From the NCBI GenBank assembly GCA_002633025.1, contig NMRB01000180.1, forward strand, positions 117,378 to 181,377: a DNA stretch of 64,000 bases. The letters are read 5' to 3'. Source of the stretch: Notospermus geniculatus (taxonomy: Eukaryota; Nemertea; Pilidiophora; Heteronemertea; Lineidae). A model generated the notes under the pieces. The model was given only the letters and a program-made list of their open reading frames with translations, was not told where the DNA came from and searched no databases. This document shows, piece after piece, positions 34,401 through 48,300 of this stretch. The position numbers and the translations under genes were made by a program. Position 1 is the first letter of the stretch. Each line of letters starts with the position of its first letter.

Positions 34401-36374
34401 CTGAGATATGACGGTCAGGAGTGATTGTGTCCTAGTATAGGAAGGAGAGACATTGGGTCTATGAATAAAGACAAGTAAATGTTTTTACTTGAATTTTGCA
34501 ATACAGATGCACTAGGCAAGGATGTGCATATCTAAGTAGAAGCATTAGGTAGTCTTTAATCATATGACCCCTGGTACAGTACCCGATTCTTTTCTGCATG
34601 TGTTACAAATCAGCCAGGACCAAGCCTCGCACCTTGACACGGTCTGAAATCTCCCCTTCTCTAAGTGACTAGAATTATCAGCACAATTAACCACTTCATT
34701 GCCGGCCGTATTATGACGGGATGCGGCACTGATGTGGTTTTAAACCCCATTCTTTATACCAGTGGAGGAATCTGAAAAAGAGTCAACATTATCAGTATTG
34801 GTATTGGTAGGCCTATACTCAGTAGGCCCTACTACTGTATACTTCATAGATTTGTGCGGTAACGAATGAAGGGACCCAAAGAGAGTTTTGGGAGAATTTA
34901 TCCTTTCAGATTTAGTCATTCACAACTATCGTACCTTCACTGTACTTTGATCAAGCCCTGCTCAAAGCAGAGTGCTTCACCCGGGCATTGTCCATTCTTG
35001 CATGCTACTCCAAAAGATCACAACAAAAGCATGGCAGAGCAATGGACATCCATCGAGCAATACATGTGATCTGTATATCGTGCAAAGTATGTGATCAATA
35101 CATCATGCAATGCATGTGATCTGTTCAAGTATATCATGCAATGCATGTGATCTGTACCTTGCGCAGTGCATGTGATCTGTACATCATGCAATGCATGATG
35201 AGTAGCGCATGTGAATTTGTTACAGCTTTTTGGGCGACACGAGGAGTTGGTGCGACAAGGCCAATACCTCTTTCAACAGGATGCTTGAGTTTCTCCTTTA
35301 TACCAACATATGAAGGCCTGCTTCGTGCATCCAAACAGACACCAATTCTGTCATGGTAGTTTTTTCGTTGTTAGTCCTGAGATTGACACAAAAGCCCGCA
35401 GTCAATCGAAAGCAAAGCAGTTATGGTAGTAGCCTGCTATGATCATTTTATATACAGTACAAATCACACTAGAAGACCCAGAGACTGCAAGCTAGCATAT
35501 CTGAAACCTTGTGAGACACCCTGTTGAAGATAGTAACTGCCATGCCACTCAGTCGCAGCAGAAAAGTTTAGTGCACACTTCAGTAAAATCAGAATTTACA
35601 AGTGCATGCAATTTTAATGATTTGATCGACTATTGCTTTTCACTTTATAAAACACATTTTACAAATTTGAATAAAAATCATTGGCAGATCCACTGTCATG
35701 TATTACAAGTGTGATTTCTGGACTTCCTCCCCGACTGCAATGTCATGTTGAAAGGATGAGAAGCAAGTGCATACTCAACGACCGTGTATGCAGCCCTTTT
35801 CATATAAACAGGTGGGTTTATGGAGTACATTCAATAAACAATGATTTCTGTATCAGCAGGTTGCAAAAATTGACCCTGAAGTCCTTTAGAACAAGTCTAA
35901 TAATGTTTCATTGGAGTGTTATTTATGAATTGATGTCAAAGCTCAAAGTTTAAACAGTCACTTGCAGATCTAGGATGATTCCAACAATAACATCAAGTTC
36001 ATCTCCACTTATTAGTTAAAATTATGTACATGTGCAATTGCCCCCCCCCCCGCATCCAGCAGATACATTCACAGAGCTACCCCACAAAGATTCTTCTGAA
36101 ATGTACATACATGTATACAGTCTGGCACATTTCGTAATACACAGTCCCGCTTAGTGTAAGTGACTGCATAGCAGGTTCTATGACACTATAGATTGTTGCC
36201 CAAAACAGTCAACGCATCACACAAGTCTCTGCCTCTTTATTTGAACTAAGTTAAGTGCCTGTAAAAAGAGTACAGGCCTTTCAAAACGTCTTTCTGCCCG
36301 ACACAACTGACGAAATCGACATCACGTTATGACACTTCAAACAAATTCGTGCTTGACATTTCACGCCAGGTTCA
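31484..36374. other. Tail-to-tail intergenic region, no gene recognised
   Basis: It lies between the methyltransferase stop (plus strand) and the RhoGAP stop (minus strand) and probably holds both 3' UTRs. Plausible poly(A) signals are AATAAA at 32091-32096 (plus) and its complement at 36236-36241 (minus). Short open frames in between have no family resemblance. A C-tract lies near 36040. Confidence 0.5.
35062..35210. repeat. Minisatellite, 'catgcaatgcatgtgatctg' units
   Basis: About five irregular units of 25-37 bp share 'gcatgtgatctgta' and 'tatcatgcaa'. The arrangement is head to tail with variable spacing. It is non-coding. Confidence 0.75.
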
Positions 36375-39300
36375 TCACAACGCTGTATCTTCTGACATTG
36401 AAGCTGCTTGTTCTCGCGGTGGGCCAGGTGGTGGCGGTGCAGGCCGAGGTGGCCGCCCACTGAATTTGCGGTCCAGTGTTGCTGTTGTGGGTTTTTCGGG
36501 AAGAGACGGTTTCTCAGGACTCTGAGGAACTGTGGCCAAAGATGATATGGATGGCAAGTAATGATCTGTAGAGAAAACAGGACATAAAAGACAAAGATAG
36601 CATTGTGTAAGTCCTCACTTAGTTCTGACTTTGAAAATCTGAAGTGCTTGGAAAACTTGGAAGTTGGTATTATGAGAACCAACCTGTGGTATCAATCCCA
36701 GCTACGACAGGCATCGACTGGGACCTGTCCACTGGTGCATGAGGTGGGGGAAAAAGTACGTCTGATGATCTTGGCAGGGTAGATGCCCTCTCTGGTACTG
36801 GTGGTGGAGGTGGAGCTGGCTTCTTGCTTGCTCGTCGAGAAATCTTTGGACTTGTTCGACTGCTGTAAAGAAAATATTCGCAAATGTGATGGGACAGGCT
36901 TGACTGTTACTCCATACAAGTCACAGCGCCACCATCAGTATGCAAGACAATGGGGTTTATGCTGTACAGGTCACCTTCCTCTCAGCACAGGGGCTCCAGA
37001 AGGATGTCCTCTGTCGACTTCCCTCCACACTGTAGGGCGTGGTAGAGGCCGAAAATGGCTCAGCCTGAGTTGCTCAGGATGTAGGTCATGGCAAAAATAT
37101 CTATTTTTGGTCATGGGTAAAAGCCGATTGAGACACTGTATGCACTTCGCAGAGCGTCATCAGAACTTACGCGTCAAATGAGACACCTCCACCATCGGAT
37201 ACATTCAGAGTCAGACTGTCTGAAGGGCTACGGGGCAGTGTAGCAGGACTGGCTGCTGAGGACACGCTGGAGAATGAGTCTTTGTGTGGTGTGATGGGGG
37301 ATGCTCCGGGATGGCTTGGTGATCCGCTGTTTGTCGTGAATGACCCCGACGTATTGAAATCAATATCTGGAACAATAAAATAAGCGGCAATTCAGACAAG
37401 ATGGGATGGAAGCCTGTACAGTAGAGGAAGAGGGATGTTTATGCTCCAAGTCATTTCCATGTTATTTGTCAGCACAACTGCTCCAACTGAAAGCTGCTGG
37501 GATAGATTGGTCAAACTGAAACCTTAAACACATTTTTGACTCAAATAAGTGGTGTGTATGGCATGTGTGTGTATCATTGTAAGGAAACCATAATGGTGTG
37601 TGGCTTCACATAACCAACATGTTGAATGAATTAGGAAACACTAATGAAGACTACTGGCCTATTTGTAGGGTATCTTTCCAATGACGAGAAGAATGGTTAG
37701 TTGTTAGAGAATCTTTGGTATCCAGAGGCCTTTTTCACAAGCTTCAGTCATGGATTTATAACTTGACTGGTGCCCTGTTCCATCCGTTTTTGAAAAATGT
37801 GAGCGGAAAGTTAAGGAACCAGTCAACTTCACAAGACCAGTCCAGCAAGGGCTTGGTGACTAAGGCCCTTGAATGCCAAATGAATGCAACCCTTGTCAGA
37901 ACTCAAAAGATGCAAACTTTCCTTCGGAATGATGCAAAAAACATGCAATCGGGGATGAGAGGGGAAAGGACTCATGCAAGGACATCCACCACAACATAAG
38001 ACCTTCCAATTCCATTTACCCAGGATGTACACTTTTACAAATTACCCGGTACCAAAGGTTTGTGTGAAATTGTGGAGTTTGAGTGGTGGCTGGGTTCATG
38101 CGAGAAACCCTGGGAGACTGAGGTCTGTATATGGCAGTTTAGATATACTGCTTCCCATATAGCATTACAGTGGTTGAAGTTGTTGCCCTCTCACATGAAG
38201 GATGGTCTGATCCGGGGTTCAACCGGGATATCAGAGGTGAAAGATGTCAATTTTTCCACTGTGCCATTGATCTTAAAATCAGGTGGTTTAGTTTGCAACT
38301 TAAACAACCAAGATATAAAGATATTGCAAATTGCAGATGAAAATGAAGGAAAGAGGTGGCTGGGGTGTCCTTTACCGGGAATACGACCCGATTCTCTGGG
38401 GTGGAAGTGGTTGTCTCCGATACCAATCAACCGTACACAACACAAAATCAATAAAGCACGGGTCAAAGCAAAATAAGTAAACAAAACAAAAAGCAACTTA
38501 GAGGACAAACATAAGCTTTATTTGCCGATACTAGACAACGAAGGGTTAACATCAAGTAGGTTACAGGCTGGTTCACGATGCACAAGGTACAACAGTTCAT
38601 GCAAGCCATCCACAACCATCATGCATGCCATACCAGACCAGTTGACAACTGACGGCTCTGCTCCATGTGAGATTGCCCGTCCCGTGCGAGTTGGCTTTCT
38701 CCTATACGGGCAAACTAATGGCAGTCATTTGTGCCATTGGTCTCACCGTAAACCCTAAAGGGCACCGCACACGAGTGACAAAATCTGGGCGACCGCCTAC
38801 GAGACTGGTGGCGCGACTAGACATCAGCCAATCAGAAGCGCCAAATCTTGTCGCTTTGGCGGTCGGAAGCCAAGTCGGCCGACAAATCGGTCAAAATTGT
38901 CGCTCGTGTGCGGTGCCCTTAAGGAAACCAACTTCGACAAATTGCCCTTTGATAAAAAACTTGCAAGAGAAAACTCACATGGAACAGCTCCTGTTGTGAC
39001 ATGTGTGACATTGCTNNNNNNNNNNNNNNNNNNNNNNNNNNNNNNNNNNNNNNNNNNNNNNNNNNNNNNNNNNNNNNNNNNNNNNNNNNNNNNNNNNNNN
39101 NNNNNNNNNNNNNNNNNNNNNNNNNNNNNNNNNNNNNNNNNNNNNNNNNNNNNNNNNNNNNNNNNNNNNNNNNNNNNNNNNNNNNNNNNNNNNNNNNNNN
39201 NNNNNNNNNNNNNNNNNNNNNNNNNNNNNNNNNNNNNNNNNNNNNNNNNNNNNNNNNNNNNNNNNNNNNNNNNNNNNNNNNNNTTTGAGGCGGCGAGAAA

Positions 39301-42300
39301 ATTCGAGGCGGGCGCTGATGCTAAACTTAAGATTTTTTTAATGTGGCCTAAAGGAAACCAACAGTGGCGATTTGCCCATTGAGAGCCAATTCGCACGAGA
39401 AAATGCTCATGTGGAGGAGCACCTGAAACATGTGAAAGGTGCCTGTCCACGTAACGTTGGGGAGTGCCGTACGTCTACATTCCGAGCAATTTAGAAGTAG
39501 GTACATGTATAAGAAAAAGCTGTATTCCATCCATAACATTATCAGCCCTGTTCTCTTCTAGACAGATAGAAACTAATACGGTAACAGGAGATTAAACCTT
39601 TGATGTGAGTTTTTCATTCGATTCAATCAAAGCAGAATACAGGCTTTAGCAGGAAGCATTACATGTAAGTTTCAATTTAATGCAAAAGATCACAGGACCC
39701 TGTGAAGTTATGAGTCTTTGAAGAGATTGATATGGATCCTACGATCCACTTGTTTCTTTCACAAGAGCATTTGTTTGATGCAATAAGAGCCGAGGATACA
39801 AGAGCTAGAAGAGATTACTCTTAAAGAGAACATCTGTGATCAGGAAAGACAAGGAAGAACCACCTGCTGGTGCAGCGAGCACAAGACCTGGTTTATTCCT
39901 GTTACACAGCGTAAAGGACGCCGAGATGCAACGTTTAGAACCTCTTACGGGTCTTGCACTCACAGTGCCACCTGCTCAGTTGTGGGGTCCCCATTGAAAG
40001 ACTGCTCACCTCATCTACTTGACAGACTGATATGTTCTGTACAGAGTTGATTTTCAGCTTTTGCACAAAAGTTTGATTAAGCTTTTTGAGGGGAAAGTAA
40101 GTACAGTAGTTATGCAGTTAGTCAACATGGCCAATCAAAAGAAACCACAACCAGAAGGCATCTAGCAACCAGATAGATATCCCAAACCTCTCACATGCAA
40201 CCCTACCCATCGTGCGTAACAGATGTTCTAGAAGAGATTACTCTTAAAGAGAACATCTGTGATCAGGAAACATAAGGAGGAACCACGTGGTGGTGCAGCG
40301 AGCACAGGACCTCGTTTAGCCCTGTTACACAGCGTAAAGGACGTCGAGATGCAACGTTTAGAACCTCTTACGGGTCTTGCACTCACAGCGCCACCTGCTC
40401 AGTTGTGGGGTCCCCATTGAAAGACTGCTCACCTCATCTACTTGACAGACTGATATGTTCTGTACAGAGTTGATTTTCAGCTTTTGCACAAAAGTTTGAT
40501 TAAGCTTTTTGAGGGGAAAGTAAGTACAATAGTTATGCAGTTAGTCAACATGGCCAATCAAAAGAAACCACAACCAGAAGGCATCTAGCAACCAGATAGA
40601 TATCCCAAACCTCTCACATGCAACCCTACCCATCGTGCGTAACAGATGTGATATCATTTGTGATAGTAATAAGTTGGCTTTGAAGGTGTCCAACTGCTGG
40701 GGCCCACCTTCATCCATCAGATTCCCCATGTGGAAACTCGTGTCGTGCAGCATCCCAGGCAACTCCATGTCAGAACGGAATACACCATACAAATGATGGA
40801 TGCTAACCCAGGGATTCAGAAACATTAGTCGGCTTATTGAAGAGTGTGATATGGAACGGCTTAAAAACAATCCTCTAGGATTTGTGAGCCAACAGAGTGA
40901 AGGGTTTTACCCCTCAGCAGGAGAAGAATCAATGGGTAGGTTTGTAAATGAGAGGGTTTGGACGAAATAACCAAACAATATGCACCAGGAATACATAAAG
41001 TTAGTGAAAATAGCACTAGAGCAACGTATAAACCAGCACTACAGGGTCCACATCTCCAAAGCGAAAAAACATACAGAGCAGCAAGGTCACAGCAAGAAAG
41101 GCAGCAGGCTCAGCGAACATGCCATGTCAGTTTGATTTACCTCTTTGACCGATAGACGGTCGTTGTGTTTCACCGAGTGATACCCGTTTTGTCGTGTGGG
41201 CATCCCACATATTTCTGACTCGATTTATGTAATCCGTCCATCCGTCGGAGTGCAGCGACTGCAGGGCGAACACCGTGTCGTAAATGTCTGAATGAGCGGA
41301 TGATGGCTCTCCTGGTACCTGCTGCAATCCTCCCGGTAACCGGTACGCCGGGTGATGTAAACTTCTGTTCAGATCTTCCGGTATGACTCCCCGACTTTGT
41401 GTCCGTCTATCACAGTCATTAAGTTCTAATGTAGGCGACTTGATATTCTCACAACTTAACGATTTAGACAACGTCGGTGTTGAGTTCATGAATTTCAATC
41501 TCTCAGCTTTTAAATCCAACCTCGTCTTTGCTCCAGTATTGGTGTCATTCTGCTTGAGTGCCGCATTTTCCAAACTGCCAACCGAACGTTTTCTAGGCCC
41601 ACGTAATGAGTTATGCCGGACAACCGATGGTGGGGGTGGAGGCAAACGAACAGCACCGTTTTCTTTCACCTTATGGTTCTTTTTCGGCGCCTGCTCTGTA
41701 ATATCCACCGAAAATGAACGAACAGCACTAGGAGGCGGCGAGTGGGGCTCGGGCGTGTTTTCATGGGAGTGTGGAGCAGAGACTGGCGTTGCTAAGAGCA
41801 TAGTGGTGAAGATGTGTTTTTGGCAAGATGGTGATGTGCTCAGGCGAACACCGAGATTCGGACTAGGTACGGGAGTGACGTTGAACTCGACATCTACATC
41901 CAGAAACAGGAGACAAAAGAAACAAGCAAGAAAGATTAAGTTTACAGCAAACAACAACCACAACGAACTCATTGACAATCAATGTGACAACATCTGAAAA
42001 GAAATCCACTGAATTGGAAAAAGAGGGATGAAGGTACGAAAGTTCACACGAACAGTGATACAGTGTTCGTTTTAAGAGGGGACACCTGTTTTCAGGGAAA
42101 GGATTGTACTTTTGTCAAACTTTGATATCAGTTGATACTTCATAAACCTGAACTAAAGCGGTGAATCCACTGTCGCGATTTGGGCTTGAGATGGGGTTGC
42201 GGTCCCTTGCGATCGCCTTATATGGCAATCGGAAGTCCTTATATGGTAACCGCAAGGGAACGCAACCGCGTCTCAAGCCAAAATCGCGAGAGTGGATCAC

Positions 42301-45300
42301 CCGCTTCAGGGAAAGTCGGACACAAGAACAAAAAAAAATGGCTGATGAGGGAAAACGATAGTTACACTCAGCTGAACATATTTTTTGACCATAAGCCCTT
42401 TTCAGATTCGAGTCTCAATCCAGCCACAGTAAAAAGACAAAGTACAATATGACTGCCCTGGACACTCCAATGCAGCTGCATGAGTCCTGATCAATCTTCT
42501 TTTGGCATACTGCAACCAAACACTTCACACAGCCAAAGAGGGACCAAGAACCGGCTGATCTTGAATGAGAAAAGGGCTTAAGACATAGAATCTGGCCATC
42601 CTGGTACAAGTTAATCACATTAATACTTATGACTTAGACATGCATTTAGTTCGAAGATGATAGAACTCATGATAAAAGGGGGAATTCCCGTATCACCAAA
42701 ATTCATGCGAGACTTGGCACAAGGGATTAACCCTTTAGGACTCAGTGAGTTAAGGTGTATGGTCAGATCCCCTCAAAATGGCCTACACCGGCCTGCCAGA
42801 TTCAGCTCGTTCCCAACCTGTTGTTAAGATGGCGCTTGCATCGGCCGGCCCAGGCCGGCTTGAGGATCTATCATCATTGAGATGTAAGTTCCGCAAAATA
42901 AAGGAGCTAGGGGTATCTAAGGGGTTTCTAGGCGGCCGTCGACGGTTGTAATGAGTCCTAAAGGGTTAAGAAAACATTGGTACCCATGACCATGCACAGG
43001 TCCAAAACCAAGGTGGAACAAAAGGACACCTCCACTGGGTAAAAAACATGAAAGGATACAGAAATGACAAGAAGGAAGTCAGGTTTAATGAGTTTTATTG
43101 TGTTGGAACTTTGGAATTGATAAATTTTACAAGTAGGCCTACCAACACATCAAAACTGACCAACGTTGCTCTCCTACTTCACTTACGAATGCCTCAGCAC
43201 GGTTTAACCCACACTGTCCCAATGCGGCAGTCACACATATACCAGAAATTTTTTTAAGTGTGCCTTTCCTTACTTGCTGACATGGCATTACCGGGTACAT
43301 AATACATAAAGGGTTCGCTGCCTGCTGTTTCTAAAACCCTACATCTGCATCATATTAGTCAAGACACCAGCTTAAATTCTGTTTGGACGATTTCCTCATC
43401 TGTCACAGCAAAGTCTCCAGGGCAGGTCACCAAAGAGCTGCGACAGTGCACACTGACAACAGTACATGATGAAAGCTAATACATCCTGTGGACAAATAAA
43501 TTCTTTCTCACTGACAACAGGGAAAGAGGGTTGACGTGCAAAAGAAGCAGAAAGCTCAAAGTCTAACTGAGACTGACATATGGTGCTGAGGCCATTCTTT
43601 TTTTATTTGTTGTTTAGCGGACCCGCCGTAGTCAGATTTTGGCAATTTTTATTGTGTTGGAACTTTGGAATTGATAAATTTTACAAGTAGGCCTACCAAC
43701 ACATCAAAACTGACCAACGTTGCTCTCCTACTTCACTTATGAATGCCTCAGCACGGTTTAACCCACACTGTCCCAATGCGGCAGTCACACTGATACCAGA
43801 AATTTTTTTAAGTGTGCCTTTCCTTACAAGCTGACATGGCATTACATAATACATCAAGGGTTCGCTGCCTGCTGTTTCTAAAACCCTACGTTGTTGTGTA
43901 CATCTGTGACATATTAGTCAAACCAGCTTAAATTCCGTATGGACAATTTCTTCATCTGTCACAGCAAAGTCTCCAGGGCAGGTCACCAAAGAGCTGCGAC
44001 AGTGAACACTGACAACAGTACATGATGAAAGCTGATACATCCTGTGTACAAATAAATTCTTTCTCACTGACAACAGGGAAAGAGGGTTGACGTGCAAAAG
44101 AAGCAGAAAGCTCAAAGTCTAACCGAGACTGACATACAGTGCTGATGATCTGTCCTTGACCTTGATCATCCCCGCACACAAGATGGCTTCACAACTGCGC
44201 CACAAATAATCCAATGCACATGTTTTAGCATCCATGTAGAGAGGAAGCCTGACTTTCAGGTGATCTCTGCCAAGCCAGACTCTGGGGGCTCAGGAATCCT
44301 CCACTAACTTCTGAGTTAACGACTTCAGTACCGATCATGATTCTAAAGGCACTGGAGCACGCCTTAAGATCTTAAACACTAAACTGTCAAGAGTGTAACC
44401 ATGGCTGTCACGATCGCCAAATCACTAGCCGGGGATGTCATCGTGGCTGTGAACTGGAATGGTAGGCATCATTGCAAAATGGGGTAGGGTGGGGGACCGT
44501 ACAAGCTGAACCAAACACAATACACACCATGCAAACCGTACAGATTCATGCAACATTAGTACTCATAACATAAGACCACAGTCCGACCACATTCAACTTT
44601 GTGTAACTCTCTTGCTTGCTGTGTCAATAACGATGACATCAACATCGCCTAGCTTGACATCTTTGTCAATTTCTTGGCAAATTTTCACCAAATCTGCACT
44701 ATGCTCTTTCATGTCAATGTCTGCTCCACATCACCACGATGAAAACCCACGAGACTATCTGGGTTTAGGAGATAATTATCATGATAAAACATGTATTTGT
44801 TGATTTCACAACATTAGTCTTACAACATTCATTCTTACATAACTTCTGTTTCCACTGCTGTGATCAACTCATCATGTCATTGATGGAAGGGAATTATATT
44901 GAGAATGCTGAAACTGTGCAAAATCATACAACTGGGAAAAAAATTCTTAACTCATAATACACTGGATATAGTTAGGAATTAGGTAGTGTCCAGACAGCCC
45001 AGGCTGGGGGAGTAGCCAACAACCTGTGGAAACCACTAGTATTCCAAGTTTAATCTCTAGCAGTGGTTCAAATCAAATAAATGTGAAAACTAATGTGAGT
45101 GAATGGTTGACATGGAATGTGATCATATTAGTGAAAATGGTTAACGTGGGTAAAAAGCATAAGTGATCATTCATGAAAGTGAGTAAAATGATTAATGACT
45201 AGTATCTCGGCTGAAGAGAGAGGGGACCAGTGATGAAAATGGACTCAGTGCTTGCTTTCTTGTGGTTTTGCTCTCAAAAGATATACCAAGATCAGAGGTG

Positions 45301-48300
45301 TTTGTGGCTATTCATGGTAGTGAATTTGTGACTACCGGTACTCATGGTAGTGAATTTGTGACTACTCATGCTAGTGGATTTGTGACTACTCATTGTAGTG
45401 GATTTGTCATTTTTCATGGTGGATTGTGACTACTTGTGGAAGTGGATCTGTGACTACTCATGGTAGTGGATTAGTGACTATGATGGTTTTGGATTTGTGA
45501 CTTCTCATGGTAGTGGATTTGTGACTACTCATGGTAGTGAATTCATGGCCACTCATGGATTCGGTAGCTATTCATGACTTTCAATTGGTTACAATTCAAG
45601 AAACGATGAATAAAGGGCTGAAAAGAAGAGCTTAGATGCTGTGAGTGAAGAACTCAGGGGAAATGAATGCAGAACATCTACCACCAGTCTCAAAGCTGAA
45701 AGGGACTAAACATGGGTAGAAAGCATGGACGCAGCCTGGGACTCTACATGAAGAAGTTGTAAATGAAGAAAGAAATTAAACTACAATCCGTTACAAAATC
45801 TTTCACCAAGATGAAAATATTAGTAAGATGTTAATCATTCCACAGAGAGGAAGAGAATGTCTTAAAATATGTTCACTGGTGCTGATTTTATTTCAGTAAA
45901 GGATTCCTAAACGTTTGAGGAGAATCAAAGATGCTTGATGAATGATAACGACAAGATTCTTCTTCATGGATTCATTACAGATTCAGCTGTATCCATCTGA
46001 ATCAGGAACACTTCAAAGTGACTTTGGATGGGTCAATTTATGTCTTCTTCATGGATAACTTTCGCCTCTATAAGCTCTACACTATTTCTACTTTAAATCC
46101 TCTTAAACACTAGACTGTCAAGAGTGTAACCATGGCTGTCACGATCGCCAAATCACTAGTCGGGGATGTCATCGTGGCTGTGAACTGGAATGGTAGGCAT
46201 CATTGCAAAATGGGGTAGGGTGGGGGACCGTACAAGCTGAACCAAACACAATACACACCATGCAAACCGTACAGATTCATGCAACATTAGTACTCATAAC
46301 ATAAGACCACAGTCCGACCACATTCAACTTTGTGTACGGTAATTCTCTTGCTTGCTGTGTCAATAACAATGACATCAACATCGCCTAGCAAAAGCTTGAC
46401 ATCTTCGTCAATTTCTTGGCAAATTTTCACCAAATCTGCACTATGCTCTTTCATGTCAATGTCTGCTCCACATCACCATGATGAAAACCCACGAGAATAT
46501 ATGGGTTTGGGAGATAAGTATCATGATAAAACATGTATTTGTTGATTTCACAACATTAGTCTTACAACATTCATTCTTACATAACTTCTGTTTCCACTGC
46601 TGTGATCAACTCATCATGTCATTGATGGAAGGGAATTATATTGAGACTGCTGAAACTGTGCAAAATCATACAACTGGGAAAAAATTCTTAACTCATAATA
46701 CACTGGATATAGTTAGCAATTAGGTAGTGTCCAGACAGCCCAGGCTGGGGGAGTAGCCAACAACCTGTGGAAACCACTAGTATTCCAAGTTCAATCTCTA
46801 GCAGTGGTTCGAATCAAATAAATGTGAAAACTAATGTGAGTGAATGGTTGATATGGAATGTGATCATATTAGTGAAAACGGTTAACGTGGGTAAAAAGCA
46901 AAAGTGATCATTCATGAAAGTGAGTAAAATGATTAATGACTAGTATCTCGGCTGAAGAGAGAGGGGACCAGTGATGAAAATGGACTCAGTGCTTGCTTTC
47001 TTGTGGTTTTGCTCTCAAAAGATATACCAAGATCAGAGGTATTTGTGGCTATTCACGGTAGTGAATTTGTGACTACTCATGGTAGTGGATTTGTGACTAC
47101 TCATGGTAGTGGAATTGTCATTTTTCATGGTGGATTGTGACTACTTGTGGAAGCGGATCTGTGACTACTCATGGTAGTGGATTAGTGACTATGATGGTTT
47201 TGGATTTGTGACTACTCATGGTAGTGGATTTGTGACTACTCATGGTAGTGAATTCAGGGCCACTCATGGATATGGTAGCTATTCATGACTTTCAATTGGT
47301 TACAATTCAAGAAACGATGAATAAAGGGCTGAAAAGAAGAGCTTAGATGCTGTGAGTGAAGAACTCAGGGGAAATGAATGCAGAACATCTACCACCAGTC
47401 TCAAAGCTGAAAGGGACTAAACATGGGTAGAAAGCATGGACGCAGCCTGGGACGCTACATGAAGAAGTTGTAAATGAAGAAAGAAATTAAACTACACTCC
47501 GTTACAAAATCTTTCACCCAGATGAAAATATTAGTAAGATGTTAATCATTCCACAGAGAGGAAGAGAATGTCTTAAAATATGTTCACTGGTGCTGATTTT
47601 ATTTCAGTAAAGGATCCTAAACGTTTGAGGAGAATCAAAAATGCTTGAGGAATGATAACAAGATTCTTCTTCATGGATTCATTTCAGATTCAGTTGTATC
47701 CATCTGAATCTGGAACACTTCAAAATGACTTTGGATAGGACAATTTATGTCTTCTTCATGGATAACTTTGCCCTCTATAAGCTCTACACTATTTCTACTT
47801 TAAATCCAGTAGACAAGGTTTCCAATCAAGCCAGGCTTTCTAAGAAGCTTAAAACAGAATCTCCTACACAAATCACTGTCACTGAAACATAAGGTCATGA
47901 GGAAAGTGACGATACCCAGAATTTAGACTATGAATCCTATGCATGACTACAACACAGAGAACTTATGAGTCCATATCTTTATGATTCTTTGCTTTCCTAA
48001 CATTCCCAGACTGACATGCCAGAGCAAGCATTGTCCTGTCAAACGTATTTTACAAGTTTGGGAGTGACATTTGGCATCGCCATCAAAAAGGTAGGAAAGA
48101 AGAACTGGACCTAATGTGAGGAAGTGCTAAAAACTCTGATGATATACAGGAATACCAGTTTCATTTTGGGTCATCCCCACTGTTTCAACGACAAAACCTT
48201 TCATGATGTGATGCCAAAATCCTCCCTTCCCCCACCATAGTTTTCATTCCTACTAGGAAAGCAGAGAAAATGTCAAGTGCACAAAATGCCTCTGGAAGCC

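Larger units (their letters stand above)
44371..47807. repeat. Large tandem duplication, 1731-bp period, intron 14
   Basis: The block beginning 'cttaaacact' at 44371 is repeated from 46102 to about 47807 ('actatttctactttaaatcc' ends both). The copies differ by scattered substitutions and small indels. Each contains a minisatellite. No splice-supported exon is seen. Confidence 0.92.

Noticed and set aside
38824-39450. Open frames across the gap at 39016-39283
   Set aside because: They are open only because N is not read as a stop; the flanks are a MITE and a short repeat.
41383-41997. 204-codon plus-strand frame
   Set aside because: Antisense to RhoGAP exon 15; the minus-strand reading is supported by splice sites and family context.
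45305-47290. CRISPR-like look of the 24-bp repeats
   Set aside because: Units are contiguous and degenerate without unique spacers, and the DNA is eukaryotic; these are minisatellites.
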